Assembly (NCBI GenBank): GCA_963169105.1
Contig: OY720639.1
Coordinates: forward strand, 124,393,117-124,457,116
Length of the DNA: 64,000 bases
From: Ceriagrion tenellum
Lineage: Eukaryota > Arthropoda > Insecta > Odonata > Coenagrionidae
Reading direction: 5' to 3'
Made by a program: the position numbers and the translations under genes. The notes below the pieces were generated by a model. It was not told the DNA's origin and searched no databases. It saw only the letters and a program-made list of their open reading frames with translations. Below, in pieces: positions 33,900 to 47,851 of this stretch. Within the stretch, counting starts at the first letter, position 1, and each line of letters starts with the position of its first letter.

Positions 33900-36835
33900 C
33901 ACTTAGGATCACTTAAGTGACGAATATATATAAAAGTTTGCCAGAGGAAGGCAGACGACAAACACAGAAAACAAAAAAATGAACAATCATAGTATCGTCA
34001 TTGGCAATTGGCAGTTGCAAGCTCTCGTCTCTCAAAGGTGAATCCAATGTGGCCTGAAGAGAAATTTAATCATTCTAAATCATAGTATTTTATTTAAATT
34101 ATATTAATTTTAAGCTTGTAAAAACGAGTGGAAGACTATGATTACAAATCAAGAAATTGCTGGCTTTAATAGCAACTTAAGGTTAACATACCATTGTATT
34201 TTTATCCGTAACTGTATTCTTGTGGGTCTTCATTATAATGCTCTAGATACGTTTGGGGTTCTACTGCAGCTCATTGTTTTACGATTATAAACCTGATATT
34301 TGTACAATTCCCTTTCTATACGATATAGGAAATTTGTGCCCTATATTTGAGTGATCATAGGCGTTGGCAGTGATCCATATGTATTATAAAAAGTTGAATC
34401 ATGGAGGCATGATCTCTAAAACTAGCATACTGTCATACTTTCTTAAAGGAGAGTGTTAAAACTTTCTGCCTATGATGTGGATGTATATTCAACTCTGAAT
34501 TTAATAAAAGTCAAAGATTCGTTGTGTAGTGAAAATAAGAACCTTTTTATCTCCTCACCATCACCTTTCTATCTTCCACGTTTCGCAACCTGAAATCCTC
34601 ATCTTCCAGTATCACTCTTTTTATTCCTCTCCTCATTGTCAAGCCATTCTTCCGGTTGGGTGGCGAGGCAAGGAAGGGGGAATCTTATGGACAAAGGGAG
34701 CAAAAGGCTGAACCGTGGGCGGGAGGGATAGAGCGGCGCAGGGAAAAAGAACGTGAGGAGCCCTTCATATCCGGAAAACTCTGTCCACACTCAAAACTAC
34801 TGAAGTGTGGACGGCGTGTTTGCGTGAGAGTGGACGAGGGAAAAACGGAAGAGGACGGGATGTAGGGAGGCGAATTCAGGGGAGATAACATCTCCAATGT
34901 CCACTCCCTAAATGGAAGATGGCGTCTTGTGTCATTACTCGGAGATCCTTGCTTTCCTTCGAGTGAGATGTATCTGTCAAGCCATTCAATGGATGATACC
35001 TTTCCAACCGAGAATGGTGGACAAGGAAAAGGAGAACCTGTGCGGAATTTCAGATGGCAAAAAACAGATTCTCTAAATGAGAATAGGCTGATATTAACCA
35101 CGCTTAATGAATTAAATTTCGTATAGGGCCTGTGCCATCACCGCAAATGGTTGAAATTAGTGTAGCCGTTTATATCCTTAAGTTTTTCTATTGATAAAGA
35201 TATATATAAATATTATTACCAATTTTACTAGTTATCAAAAAAACTTCTTTTCATCATAGAACCTTGCCGTTTATTCTGTGGTGAATGATGACAGTATCAT
35301 CGTTAATTTTTATATGTGATCCTTGGATCTCTTGTACCGAGCTCAGGCCTTAGAATGTATAATTATCTACTTCAAGAGTGGAGATGGAGGCCAGGGGCAC
35401 CTTTTATGTAGGTTCTTCATGTTGAAATAAGAAATTCGACATAATTTCAATTTCTATTTTACTTCCCGTCCCAGGTTTCAGCATATAATGCTTATTGAAA
35501 TTTTAAAACTGTGCCTGTGAACGATTTGTACGATTAAGTGTGGAATTATACCGAGTTACTTTCTTCAATATCGAAGATTTACGCAGGATAATGCCAGTCA
35601 CAGTGTCTTGTAGCTTGTTTGTTGGCCCTGTGTAAGTCTTTTTAATGATAAAGAATCTAGAACTCCAAACCTAAGAATATACTAATATTTAACACTCGTA
35701 AAGAAATACGCTGAAAGAGTCAGAGGTTCGCATGTAGTGGTGTAATGGTATGTTTATTTTACCTATGAAGTAATGTACGTAGAAGAATGGAGAAAAATAT
35801 TCCCGATCACCCTACGTAGTTATGATGTGTATTGATTACCTTACCTTGTGAATAAAAAGATACACCTCCTGTTGGTGATAATTGAACATCCTTTGGGTAT
35901 TATATGGGCAGTGCCTCTGTCGCTCAAGCAGTTTTTGAAAATTGGAAGGTTCTAGCACAGAATGTATGTAAATATATTTTTGAACAAGAAATATTTACTC
36001 CTCGGAAACTTTTTTGACCCATGTCAACGCTTGTGATGAAGACTCGTAAGAATGTAGACATCACGTAATCATAGGGAATTATAGATTCAGACATGATATT
36101 GAGATAGTTTTCCTCATAGTACGATCTTGATTTATATGGCACGCGTTAAAGAAACTATTTATTTGTTAATTTCAGTTATTGAAGTCTCTAGAGCAAAAAT
36201 TTATCGGCGTACGACATTTTATGACAATATTTTGTGTTCAAAAATGTTGCACACTAAGTGAAGTCACAAAATTAAGTCTAAAAGAATGCCGTGTATGACG
36301 TCATTACCGGTTAATGCTGGCTATACCACGCGCTTGAATGCTCAGTGGCATATCTTAATGTGATGAAAACGAGTGATGACCGTTTATCGTCCCTCGTGGA
36401 GGAGAACATAGACTTACATGATCCGATCTATCTCGTTACAGTACTAGCAAATCAAAAGAGTAATATTGTGAGATGACGCAAAGCTATTGAGTTTCCATTT
36501 TTAACCCTTGAATTTTATAAAAATTCAAAGTACAATTCAAATTCAGCAAACCTCGCCTTAAGTTATAAACAATTACTTAGCATATTTGATTTATTAAGAG
36601 AATTTTCTGACAGGTACTCTGGTAGGAAGAGTAAATTTGATGCATATACACGGTTAAGTTTTGGCTATTAGGGCTATCTTTTTTTCTGAGATTTTCTGGT
36701 CCCTTAAATAGAGGCATTTCAGTATTGCCATTCCATTAAAGATCCTTGGTCTGAGAGATTGTGCGTTCTTGTGAACTCTCAAAAAAGGTGGAGAAACTGG
36801 GTCTCTACTCATATTAGAGTCACAAGGGGGCATGG
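33900..36835. other. Unassigned sequence
   Basis: AT-rich apart from a mixed patch at 34540-34900. A minus-strand 138-codon ORF (35101-34685) covers part of that patch but shows no recognisable domain. No gene supported. Confidence 0.45.
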
Positions 36836-36839
36836 GGCG

Positions 36840-37055
36840 ATGAGAGACGCGTTAAACCGATACATCTACCTACGTCCGAGGAGCGGATATGATCGGTCTC
36901 CGGACCCTGGGTGGCCGAGGGGAAACGTGGATCGTTTCGGAGGGGACCCGAATTGGAATCGTCCGGAGATTAGCGCGAAATTCATACATCAATATGAATG
37001 GATGAGGTGGCGAAGGTTCAAGAGGGCTCGGGATAGGTCAATCGGGCGTCGGTGA
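36840..37055 (+). CDS. Candidate Arg/Trp-rich ORF, unidentified
   Basis: A 71-codon frame from ATG 36840 ends at TGA 37053-37055; the frame is open for about 27 codons upstream as well. The peptide is rich in Arg, Trp, Asp and Pro (RPRSGYDRSPDPGWPRGN, then YEWMRWRRFKRARDRS), quite unlike the AT-driven ORFs around it, and the DNA is locally GC-richer (36825-37060). No signal peptide or known domain is visible. It could be a decayed piece of a transposable element or a small exon. I cannot name it. Confidence 0.25.
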   Translation: MRDALNRYIYLRPRSGYDRSPDPGWPRGNVDRFGGDPNWNRPEISAKFIHQYEWMRWRRFKRARDRSIGRR

Positions 37056-37059
37056 ATGA

Positions 37060-38635
37060 CCAACGTGTGGAGGATTTAGGCTACATTCTCTTGGGATCTA
37101 AATTGCTACAAGGTGGCTTCTATCCCTGTCTGTTTGATGTGTATTTATTATCGTGATATCTTCAGCTATAAAGACAATGCTCGTCCAAACATACCTTTCG
37201 AACCAAATTAGTTATAATGTTAATTGTAAATGATAAGGTTGAATTTGTCAATCCTAATAAATTTATTTAAAACTACCCGGGTTTAGACATGGGTTAGATC
37301 TGAATGGTAAAAAATAGGTATGATAAGAATTTCTGTTGCTGTATGCTGTTTTTATTGGCTGGTTTTACTGCTATGAGAGTTTAAATTGCATTATTTTTTA
37401 ATTCAACTTAGAATTAAAAATTGGGAAATTGGGGAAAATTATATTGTAGAAATAATCCCTACTCGTGTTCTTAGGGATGGGTTAGCCTCGGATTTTAACG
37501 TTAACACGGCTTTTTAAGACATATCTATGTTCATATAGCTTTTGAAGAATTTCTTTAGCAGTAGTAAGAAATTTATCAGCTTAATAAATGATGTACGTTA
37601 CCTCTATTTTCATTGGTACGTTGCGTAGTAAGAGGAATAGTCCGTCCCACTTAATCTTTAGAAAATGAATCATATAATTTCACTGGTCTTGTTTTGAAGT
37701 TATATACGACAATAGGCTTAACTAAAAGGGTTCTGATAAAAAACTCTTTGGTCCTGTGGGCTTTTTGACTGCGCGAGAGAAATACCATTTTTTATATCAT
37801 TTTCCAAAAGAATTTTGAGTATCGCTAAGTGACCCAGTTTTGTATGCTCCCCTGCCTCAAAGATCTAAAAACGACTGTAATATTTCATGAACATATGTGA
37901 AATAAACCGGCCCTCTCGTATCTTTGTGCATAAACTCAATGTACACATCTATCACCATCTTCTAAAGCTCTTTTTGGCCTTAGTCATTATTTATCGAGTT
38001 TGTATCCCATTTCTCGTGTTTTAGAGGCGGTGTACAGTGTAAATCTGCTTGGTCACAGCAGTGTTGGAGAAAAATGACATTAGGTCGGGAAGTATGGTAA
38101 TTCCTTGCCATCATTTGGGTCCAATATCGTTGCTATATCTGGGTCACTGATTCCTTTGGTCGCGGTATATCTCCTTACATTTTGTAGTTCCATCAAGAAT
38201 AGGACAATCCATGAATTGGGCTCTCATTTAAAAAAAACTTCTGTATTTTTTTAATCACCTCAGAAATTATTCAACATTCCTAAAATCGGAAATTCCTAAA
38301 AAAAGAAATTTCGTATTTCAAATGCCCATAACACTAGTTGGCATACATTTGAATTTTATGTAAAATTACTTTCATTACTCAGCATATTTTCTGTAATAAA
38401 TGCTACAGGCCTGATTGACCAGATTCCACTCGACTTGTGTTTAACCCTTTGTATTTAACTGATAAAAGTCGAAACAAATGCTGCAATTTTCGTATGTAAA
38501 ATGAAATGCTGTGGACACAAACCAAGCATATTTACTTTGACGTGAGATGGATCAACTATGTATGAATTTCATATTATATTCTTCAATTTGCTATGGAAAC
38601 TGAAGTTAAATTATCATTTCATATCGTCATGGAAA
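37060..38635. other. Unassigned AT-rich sequence
   Basis: I see no supported gene or repeat. Confidence 0.5.
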
Positions 38636-38639
38636 AGGC

Positions 38640-38745
38640 CTCGTTCCAGGATAAAAGAATGAAAGGATGAAATTCTCAATTAAAGTATCATTTGGCTTGA
38701 CCGGAATTCGAACTCGGATCCCCCAATTGCCGACCATGGGTGTTA
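38640..38745 (-). repeat. tRNA-derived SINE fragment
   Basis: On the minus strand the B box GAGTTCGAATTCC (38715-38703) sits in a tRNA T-arm context (GGGGGATCC before, GGTCAAGCC after). The 5' tRNA half with an A box is not recognisable, so this is a truncated or decayed copy. Confidence 0.55.
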
Positions 38746-38749
38746 AAAA

Positions 38750-39570
38750 GTTACAAAACTAAGTCGTCTTCCTACAAGGCAAACTTTGACGGGATATTCT
38801 ATGCAATTTCGTTGCATATACAATTGGAAGTGACTGCAATGATTGGAAGTATTCAAGTTCGTCGTTATAAAAATCTCTCCTCGAAAGTCTCCTTCCAAAT
38901 CTAGGAAGAATTTACATTTAAGAATCTCAATAAAGCTCTTACATTGCAGGGAAAATATAATTTTTTTCTTTCGTTTACAATCTATTTTCTTCGATATTTT
39001 TTCGTTCACTATTATATAATTATCATTCCATTTCAATAGGGTAATTGATGCAATTTGATGTTAAATGCGTTTCTAATCTGTTATATATTCTGGGTAAAAC
39101 ATCGGAACTTCTAACCAAGTGGAAGATAGCGATGCGGAATGGATATCCTGCGACGGGAAATTTTATAAAGATAGCCTACAAGAAAAGTGTGTAATGATGT
39201 GGTTTGTTTTTTGTGAGATCACTTTGATTGTGTCCTATTTGGAAATATTCTTAGATTTCTGCTGAAGAAACCAATCATGCAGCGTAACTACCCTGCTAAA
39301 TTTAAATTTCTCATAGCTTAGGAGTCGATTAAACGTGTTTCTAATTAGATGTAGATGATTTTATTAATTTTAAACTCTCTATTCTATTTTAAACAAATTT
39401 TATTCTCTATTTTTGTAAATCTCCAATTGCTTTTTTTCTTTTTTTATGAATGGCGGTAAATTTAGAAAAAAAAACTATCTTAGGAATATGACACCCATAA
39501 AAAATAATTAAAAACTTAATTTGATTTTCGGTACTTTCAACCTCCCTAGTATTTAACGCTACTTACGAAT
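38750..39570. other. Unassigned AT-rich sequence
   Basis: A 97-codon minus-strand ORF (39036-38743) is Lys/Phe/Ile-rich with no motif. No gene supported. Confidence 0.5.
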
Positions 39571-39574
39571 GTTA

Positions 39575-40045
39575 ATATGTATGACTCAATCCCCGAAGTA
39601 TCTTTGCACGCGTTTGCCGTCACGACGTCCTCCACCGGTGAAGATACACATGCTTACAGTCACCACTCGCACCTACGTTTTGAAGTGAGCCTTCCCCTTC
39701 TTTTCGCACCCACCTACCCCGATTCCCATCATCCCTTTCGGGCCACCGCACCGCAGTCGCAGTTACGGATAAAACGTGCACGGAATGCAAACATTAAAAC
39801 CTCTGGAGCAACTCCGAAGAGAAAGATAGGGAGAGAGGAGCCCGGTCTCTACTGCCGTCTGTGTCCGGAACACCATTTTCTACGTGTACATCCGTCCGAG
39901 ATAGAGACTCTCCGTCCTTCTCCCCTCATAGATATCCTATCGCATACCCACGCTCAAATCTCTCCGCTTGCGTCTCTTTCTCTCTTACTCCACGACTATA
40001 GGTCACGATATTCAAGAGATACAGTATCGACTCGTAGTTGACATT
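39575..40045. other. GC-richer patch with 154-codon ORF
   Basis: A plus-strand ORF at 39577-40041 encodes a His/Ser/Pro/Arg-rich peptide. It contains CRLCPEHHFLRVH, which has Cys and His but not in a recognised zinc-finger spacing. Local GC is raised and CpG are frequent. I regard coding as unproven. Confidence 0.2.
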
Positions 40046-40729
40046 TTCTGCAGCAAAAGACCCAATATATAGATCGCAAATCATATTTTGAAATTATTTT
40101 TTTCCATGGTGACGATATTTACGGACACAACGAAAGCAATATAATTGGGTTATTCCTAGTCAAATTACATGGCTGTTGCCAAAAAATTCTTCAAGTTAGA
40201 GCATGATGCAATTGTGTTAATTTGCAAAAATATGGATGTGATTATGGTAATATCTCTAAAAATATTTGGAATACATATACGAGCTATATGTAAATTGAAA
40301 GTGTGAGGAATTTACATTACTTATGTCCATAACAATAAACAAAAATGTGCATTTTCGAATAGTAATCGTGAAAAGTCTTTGAAACTCTTTTCAACTATGA
40401 TTCCCTGTATTGATATTTGTAGGAGAAGCTGCAAATATCTTTGGTGGCATTAAACTTTCTCAATTCTAATATTTCATTTACGAAATAATAATGCTTTTTA
40501 TATGCTTTTGCAACTTAACCCATCTATTTCGTAACGATATTTGTATCACGAGCTGGTTCGATATGCATCGTATCGCACGATTCGTAATTTTATGTACCGC
40601 GTAACTGGCAACATCATATTTTGTAAATGTGCATATCGTTAAGTATCGTATTTCGATAATTCGCATATTCCATAGTGTTTCCTTGCAATAAAACCAGAAC
40701 ATGTTATTAAACGCTATATCTCGCGGGTG

Positions 40730-40920
40730 GAGAGCAGGCACCACTAATTGATGGACGCGATCGACACGGTATCTTTCACCTCTGCCGGTGAGACTCACAT
40801 ACACTTCCTCTTCGAGGAGTCCAATTGGAGGATCTGCTGAAGATAGAGACACGAATTCTCTTCTCAATTACAGTCCTCTACTCCCTCCATCTTCCTGTTT
40901 GTCGCTGTCTACTACTGTCC
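40730..40920. repeat. Block A of a diverged local duplication
   Basis: The segment with TCGAGGAGTCCAATTGGAGG (40813-40832), then GCTGAAGATAGAGAC and TTCTCTTCTC, resembles 42150-42225 in order and spacing. The minus-strand translations share SL...P...LE around the CAATTGG core. Origin unknown. Confidence 0.4.
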
Positions 40921-41139
40921 GCTCCCTTGCCTTCCCTCGGATGATTTAAATCATTTATATGATCTAATATTTATTCAGGTATCGTGTGACATTGCGAAGA
41001 TATCGCTAATTGCCTTGCATATGTAATATTTATTTTGCTTATCTCTTTAACTGAATGTCATATTTATTTCTCAACATTTTGAGGATCAGAAAGTCATGCA
41101 ATGTGTAAATATCCGTAAATTGCAATGCAGTTTGTCTTG

Positions 41140-41225
41140 GCTGGTAAAAAGACCACCCAGGTGGGGCTCAAACCCACAACCTCAGTCGAAGATTTTACCC
41201 TATCTCTAACGACGGCGACATTTTA
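41140..41225 (-). repeat. tRNA-derived SINE-like sequence
   Basis: Minus strand: A-box-like TTAGAGATAGGG (41209-41198), then the B box GGGTTTGAGCC (41175-41165) at tRNA spacing, flanked by GTGGG and CCCACC that pair as a T stem. The acceptor ends do not pair, so a SINE head or a dead tRNA copy is more likely than a working tRNA. Confidence 0.55.
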
Positions 41226-41229
41226 ATCA

Positions 41230-42115
41230 ATGATGCCAGATTTTCCACATGTAAAATGATGTTCGCTCGCGATATGTCACATTCCTCTAGGTCTGAGATG
41301 CACTGCCGAACAGATAGGTACAAAAACTCGTTCTTTCCGCTAACAATAAGCGGCCACAATAAAAATTAAGCTCCACTAAATACACTCCTATGATTCATGT
41401 CACCTTTATATCTCCAAAAAACTTAAACATTTACACGGCAGGTGACCTAACACCCCCTGCCACACGCCCATGCGGCTTGTAGCGAGGTATTATATAGATG
41501 TAGATACCCTAACTATATGTACCTCATAATATCCCATGAAGACGTGTGTATGACTATTGTAGGTATACGACGCATTGTATGACCCTGATGGCCGGTTGCA
41601 TGAACATTTGCTTATGGAATCAATAGTTATGACACCCTTAAAATTATAGATCTCATAAATATATTCGGGTTGCAGGAACAAATCTACAAGTTACTTAACA
41701 TATTTAACAATAGTTAATAGGTCTGAATGTTTAATCTAATCTTTCATCGCCGGATAAAATTTGCGAAAGCATAGCCTATGAATAATTGTTAATGCACATA
41801 ATTATTAGCCAGAAAGAATAAATTAACTGGTCAGTTTTCTCAAAACAGCTATTTTATCAAGTAATTAGGTCTCCAAGCGGTTCATTGCGCATCCGCCATC
41901 TTGACTACTTAAGGAACTCATAACCCCATGCCATAAGTTATGAAACCAATAAATTTATCGAATGTTTATGAAACACTTATTGAATGCTTGCTATGGCTAA
42001 TGGGTCCCATAACTTTAAAGAATACCTATGTTTCGTTCCTGCAATTGTCCATAAAATGTAATGCTATATATCATAAACATCGCGTATCATTTTCAATATA
42101 TTGCCATATGTATCG
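41230..42115. other. Unassigned AT-rich sequence
   Basis: No supported gene or repeat. Confidence 0.5.
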
Positions 42116-42119
42116 AATT

Positions 42120-42560
42120 TTTATCCACGAGGCTCTTTGCGCTCGCTTCCACTTTTCCCCTCGAGGATTCCAATTGGAGAGGCTGCTCGGAGAGAGATAC
42201 AAGGACTCCAGATCCCCTTCTCCTGCCACCCTTCGTTTTGTAACAACCCTCTCCTCTGAGAACCAGTAGCGCAGTAGCGGTTGGTGGCTGTCTGTCCTGG
42301 AGATTCTCCCCCTCGAACTCCTGCGTGACTTGTGCCGCGGACAGGGGCGAGCGAGAAAAAGAGGGGCTCCCTTCTTGAAAAAGCCACTCTTGATACGAGT
42401 CCAGGGGTTGGAGAAAAAAAGGAGAAGGGTGCAGAACCTGAGAAGGTTTGATGCGAAAGAATTCAAGCCTCTCGCTCCACTGCCTTTTTCTTTTTCATCT
42501 CCGCACTTCCTCTATCTTGTCCCCTAGGTTTCCTTTACGGTGCCGGTCGTCTCTCCAGGG
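42120..42560. other. GC-richer island and block B of the local duplication
   Basis: Contains CTCGAGGATTCCAATTGGAG (42160-42179), related to 40813-40832. Overlapping ORFs of 88-131 codons on both strands show no domain. Possible regulatory island. Confidence 0.35.
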
Positions 42561-42564
42561 AAGT

Positions 42565-45500
42565 CTGGCGATGTGATGGGAAAAGAATCCGACCCCTCAG
42601 GTACTACATCCTAGCTAAAAATGTTGAATTTTCCGAGTAGTTAATGTACCTGCTGCTAGAAATGTAAAGGATCCATTTTCATGCTAGGGCAGATATTAGA
42701 TGAAGTTGAAATAAGAACGACACGAAACATTTTCTTGTCATGAGCAGTTTTGGAGCCTTGAGTTTCTCTTGAAGCGCACTTAATACCCAGGGCACTTGCT
42801 AAAATATGATTTTCTGAAAAAAATTTGTTTTTTGTTTATTAGAAGTTTGTAGAGCATTTTTAATCTATTTCTACCGCGTTTTAACCCATTATTATTATTC
42901 GAGTGGCAAGTTAGTTAAGTACAGTGTCACAATATTATTTTTGGCAAATTGAGACTAGATATTTAACACTTACCGGTTTATTACCATGTCCCACGGCCAG
43001 GGCTGAGAAAATTAGTTTAAGAAGACAACCCAGCTGGTTATTTATGGTTAAATGCTTCCCATTTTGCTGTATTATTTTTGACTTTCGTTGGTATTATAGT
43101 TGTTTTGGTTGGTTACAATACTTAATTTTCTTTGGCATTTGGGGCTCACATTTACATTATTTTGGTTTTAAACTTCCTGAATTCCTATTCGTTTATGAGT
43201 TTATACGAATACATGATCTTTGGGTTAAAATGTAACCAGTGGTTTGCTATTCCTGTATTTGGTTTTCTACTTTTCATATATTTACGGAAAGTTTTAGTAT
43301 TGCGGATTAAGCTATGCATCCAATTGAAACTTGTAATTTTTATGAACTTGATATGAGTTTTATTACTGAAACTTGCAAAAATGACATTTTCCGTGGCTCT
43401 TGAACTTTCTTTCAAATCAGCTCCGGAGACCTCTAAGGCTAGTCCATACAGGAATGTTTGATTTGTGCTTTGGTTTTGCTTTCCCTTAAAGCGAGTCATT
43501 TAAATTGTTCACTCTCCTGTCACCTAATACACATCAGCATACCGATTCTCTTGGCCTTGTTCACTATTATTGACTGGATTGCTGATGTGAAGATGGAGAT
43601 CAAGATCTTATTAATCCGGCATAACGATGGTTTGGATGATATGTATGTATAATGGCAGAAAACAATGACAATAGAACATGCTGTCAACAATCCAGTAACA
43701 AACTTTCATTATTATTCTCTTGTGTTATTACATCTCGCCTTGAGCTTTTTAATTTTAATAGTTCCAGTAAATTCATCTAAACCAATATAAAAAAATAAAT
43801 ATATAAGTATATATTAAAATATATAGTGAGAAGAAAAGCATGGGGTAGAATTAATGCAAAAAGTTTTGCATTTGTGCATAATCTTTACCAGAGGGAATTT
43901 CGCAAGTTTAAATCTCAAATATATTAAAAATTGAAAATAAAAGCAGATGAAACATACGCAGTATTAAAACTCACCTCGCCCGCTTAAAAAAACCAATGAT
44001 AACAAACTAAGATCAAACAGGTGAGTGATAATTTTAATAGTTCTGGAGGTTTTTTCTAGTCGGGTGTAAATGGTCCTTATGGCACCAGTGCCTCTGAAAT
44101 AATCTATTCCAATGCGGTTTTTTCTAAAAATGGTATCTACGTCATTACAAGCACATTCTATGAAACACGCCCTTACGGTTTCGAATCCAGAATTTTTTTC
44201 TTTTTACCTATTTTGGCAATCCTATTTCAATAGAGGTTTAGAGGTTACTGCAACTAAGAATCAGAAATTAAGAAAGAGAGAGAGAGAGAGCGTTTCTCGT
44301 GGTAAGGGCTGGAACTAACATCTAGTACATACTATCACATTATAAAATTTATTTATTGGTATTAATCGAAACTCAGTTTTTATCTAACTACTCTGGGTCA
44401 TGCGTACGAATTCTGCAGCCATGTTTCTTCATTCCTTATGGTAACCGCATTAATTGTGTCCTCCTGTTGTTCTTATTTTCATATACTTACGGTTATAGTT
44501 GTGCTCCGAGGAAAGATAGATACGCTGTGGTTGGAGAATTTCAGATGGACTAGTAACATGAGGCATTGACTTAATTAACTGTCGCAATCTTATTCACTCG
44601 AAAGCGGTGAATGATGTTAAATGGTGTGTTCAGAATGGCAAGCATTGCTTTAGCTACAGAAATCTGGTCATACATCTACAAATTGACAATTAGGACATTG
44701 TTTGATTATTTGTGTGGCTATACATCGGCAATAATTCGTGTACTTGCTACGCCTGTATGTTAATTCCCTCCTGACTGCTTTGAAATGTGATTCAAAATGC
44801 TAATTTTATATGCTTTGCTTGGAAAATAATGCTGATACGTGTGATCTTCTGAGTAATTGATTTATACAGCGGATAATGTCTTCTTTTGTAAATAAATTAC
44901 TATTTCAATAAATATTTTAATTAGAGATCAGACATAAAAGTTCAAATTAAGTTAATAATATTCTTTTTGAAGGGTAAATTTTTAATCATATGGTGCTCAT
45001 TGTTTAGATATGTTTGATTGCAAATTTACGTAAAATTAAGAAAATTAATTATGCATTTCAAATATAAAATTTAAATATTAATAAGGTTAATACATGAAGG
45101 GATAACCGACTAACTTTTTAATTACGAAAATAAAGTCATGCACGGAAATTTTGAGTTGATTCGTGTGATGAACTGCGTATGTTAAAATGGTGAGAAATAT
45201 TTCTGTATTATATTGAAGGATCGTATGAATTTGGATTCTGTTAATCAGTTCGTACATAATTAAACTATTAGGTATTATTAGAGTGATATTAAAATTAATA
45301 CTGAGTACTTGGAATGAAAAATAATTATGCTCATATGCCACATGGTCTCAATTTTCCTCCTTTTACTTGCATTGGCTTATAATATTTGCATTATATGCAT
45401 ATTTCTAACGACAGTATTTCATTTAACATTTTGCGAAACAAAAGGAAACTTAGCTAGGAGTATTTTAGTCTATATTGACTACCCGTGGGGATAAAGTTGC

Positions 45501-47010
45501 GATTACTTTCTACATTTATAGACGAGTGGCGATTTGAAATTTATATTTCCACATTCTGACATGATATTACAAAATCTAATGAGAAGGTAAGTTCATTTAT
45601 TTTAGTAAATAGGTGACAAATAATTGTGCTTGGGGCCTTCTGCCAAGTTTTAAATCATGCTCACCAATTTTAAAGGCGTTTTACTTCTGGACTATTAGTT
45701 AATATAATTATTATATTCGTAGTTGTCCCAAAATGCGACTCTAAGGGGGGTTATCATTTTCTTTGTCGTGATAATCAACGATTGGGTCCATCGGGGTCCC
45801 AAACATACCTCTGATCTCTAAACCTTTATTTTGATTTAACAGCACATTTGATGTATTGAATACGGGCTAAAATACCAGTTGAATATTAACGCAAGGGATA
45901 AGGTACGTTTAAGTAGCTATATCTTTACAAAATAGAATGTAATTTACGATTTATGCTATACATTTTTTTACTTAAGGGAAATTTTCTGTTTTGGCACTTA
46001 AGTTCTCTCCTGAATATTTTCTGTTTTAAAACAGTAAATATATTAATCAACAACTGATTTATGTCTCTAAGAGGGTTCAAAATCCTAGTTTATTGGTAGT
46101 CAATTACATCCAAAGGCATGTTTGGGATCTTGGCACCCCTGGGTGCTACGCGAATACTCCTATTGAACTTTTCAGTACATATGTTAGAGTCATGCAAAAT
46201 TTCAGCTCAATTAGTTCTGTATTTTTTCAATGAGAAGAGTGATGAGCCAGCAGGCAGGTAATAATCTAGTTTTATGCATGAGAATTTTTTGTACCCAGAT
46301 GAAGTCTTCTCGAATCCCAATAGTGATATAATCACCTCCATACTTGCCGTACGTGCTATTATTTCACATTTGTGGCATTCTTTGGGACTTATACTTTAAA
46401 TTATTCACGATTATTAGTTCTTCACATCTAAGGATTCCTCTAAGTATATTGTCTTTTTAAACAGGTATAGCACTTGTGAAAATGCTTCTCCTCAGAAATG
46501 CAAAATTGACTTTTATCACACGCTGGCAAAGACATTTTTTTATAATTGCCCCCTCCGCGTAATTTTCTATACAGGACATGTTTTTAGACGTTATCCACTC
46601 TAAATTACTAATTTCCATATGTATTTCCCTGATTGAGATGTTTTTGTTTTACTTCATTTCATTAGTTCACTGTCAGGAAATATTTGCTTTCATTTGGTTG
46701 CCGCGACTTTTTCCAATAATTAACCAATCCATTCAATCTCTTCAAATGAATATCAGTGTTTCCGTTCCAGCATCACCATAAAAAAATCAATTCTAATTTT
46801 CCGGTAGCTCTATTATCCTCTACTTTTTGAAACAAGGTCCCTGCTCTTCTTCAAAAATGAAAGTATCGAGTAGTGATCTACTCCTCGAAAATCTTTTATC
46901 ATATACGTGGGCACTCGGGCTGGTAACGTGCTATAGAGCCCCTGCATTGCTGGATGTCGCCAAATTTAGATCTCAATTTATATTTATTAACGAGTGAGAT
47001 TAAAATCCAG
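42565..47010. other. Unassigned AT-rich sequence
   Basis: No gene found in about 4.4 kb. A (GA)n run of about 18 bases lies at 44275-44292. 45790-45812 and 46110-46135 share CCCAAACATRCCT in opposite orientation, a weak inverted similarity. Confidence 0.5.
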
Positions 47011-47011
47011 A

Positions 47012-47406
47012 TCAAAGTATATTGACTTTCCTGACTGACGAGCAAAGTCTGAGAGTTGAAGAATGGCTGAGCACCATGAGCCTGTCGCCGGCCCGTGGGT
47101 GCACGCTTTGCGTTGCCAGGAGTAGATCACGGCGATATCCTCTCACTTGTCTAGAGGGAGAGAGCGTCGCAAGGAGCTTAGCGCGGGAGACACCTGCTCC
47201 CTGGCCTTGTCGCACCGCAGCCGGGCGACCATGCCCTGCCATGGGATGGTGGCTGCGATGCGGCCGCCGCTCACCATCATCCGTGCGGATAAAACCTCGG
47301 GGGGATGAAGGAGGGACTTGGGTTTATCCCTCGAAAATGGTTCTACATGGCAGGATGGTCGGAGGAAGGTGACCGTGTGGGCAAAAAACTTTGAAAATGA
47401 GGACAA
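47012..47406. other. GC-rich patch with overlapping ORFs
   Basis: Three overlapping ORFs (76, 87 and 116 codons; two minus, one plus) in a GC-rich block. None contains a motif I recognise. May be a single unrecognised exon or element fragment, or only composition. Confidence 0.25.
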
Positions 47407-47851
47407 AAGCGTTGCTTTTAGCTTGCTTACTACCCAAGGAGTTAAAATAAATTACAAGATTTATATCAGGCATCGCGGGAATTTGGCTTAGGGGATGCCA
47501 GAATTTATTAAGACATTTTCTCGTAATTGATTCTCATCATTGCAGAGTAACCACCATGTGTATACGTATGCACGGACATTACACCCATTTTATTGAGTCA
47601 AACGGTATTATGAATCCTTGTAATTGTTCCTTTACGTATACCTTCGACAATAAGTAATTTGAAAGGTGAGGGAGTTTTATCTAAATCCCAACGCCGCACT
47701 ACGCCTTAGTACTCATTAATATATATTCACTTTTTTGCTCAAACTGGTTTTTCAGTACGTCTAAACATTTTTTAGCTCATGGGGAAGGAATATTAGCTCA
47801 TAATTTATTATCTGCGTGTATTCATGTGTTCTTAGCTTTCCTTCGCAGTGG

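Noticed and set aside
41140..41225. Functional tRNA gene
   Set aside because: A and B boxes are present but the acceptor stem does not pair; treated as SINE-like.
45790..46135. Inverted similarity CCCAAACATRCCT
   Set aside because: Only about 13 bases match and flanks do not extend it; too weak to call an element.
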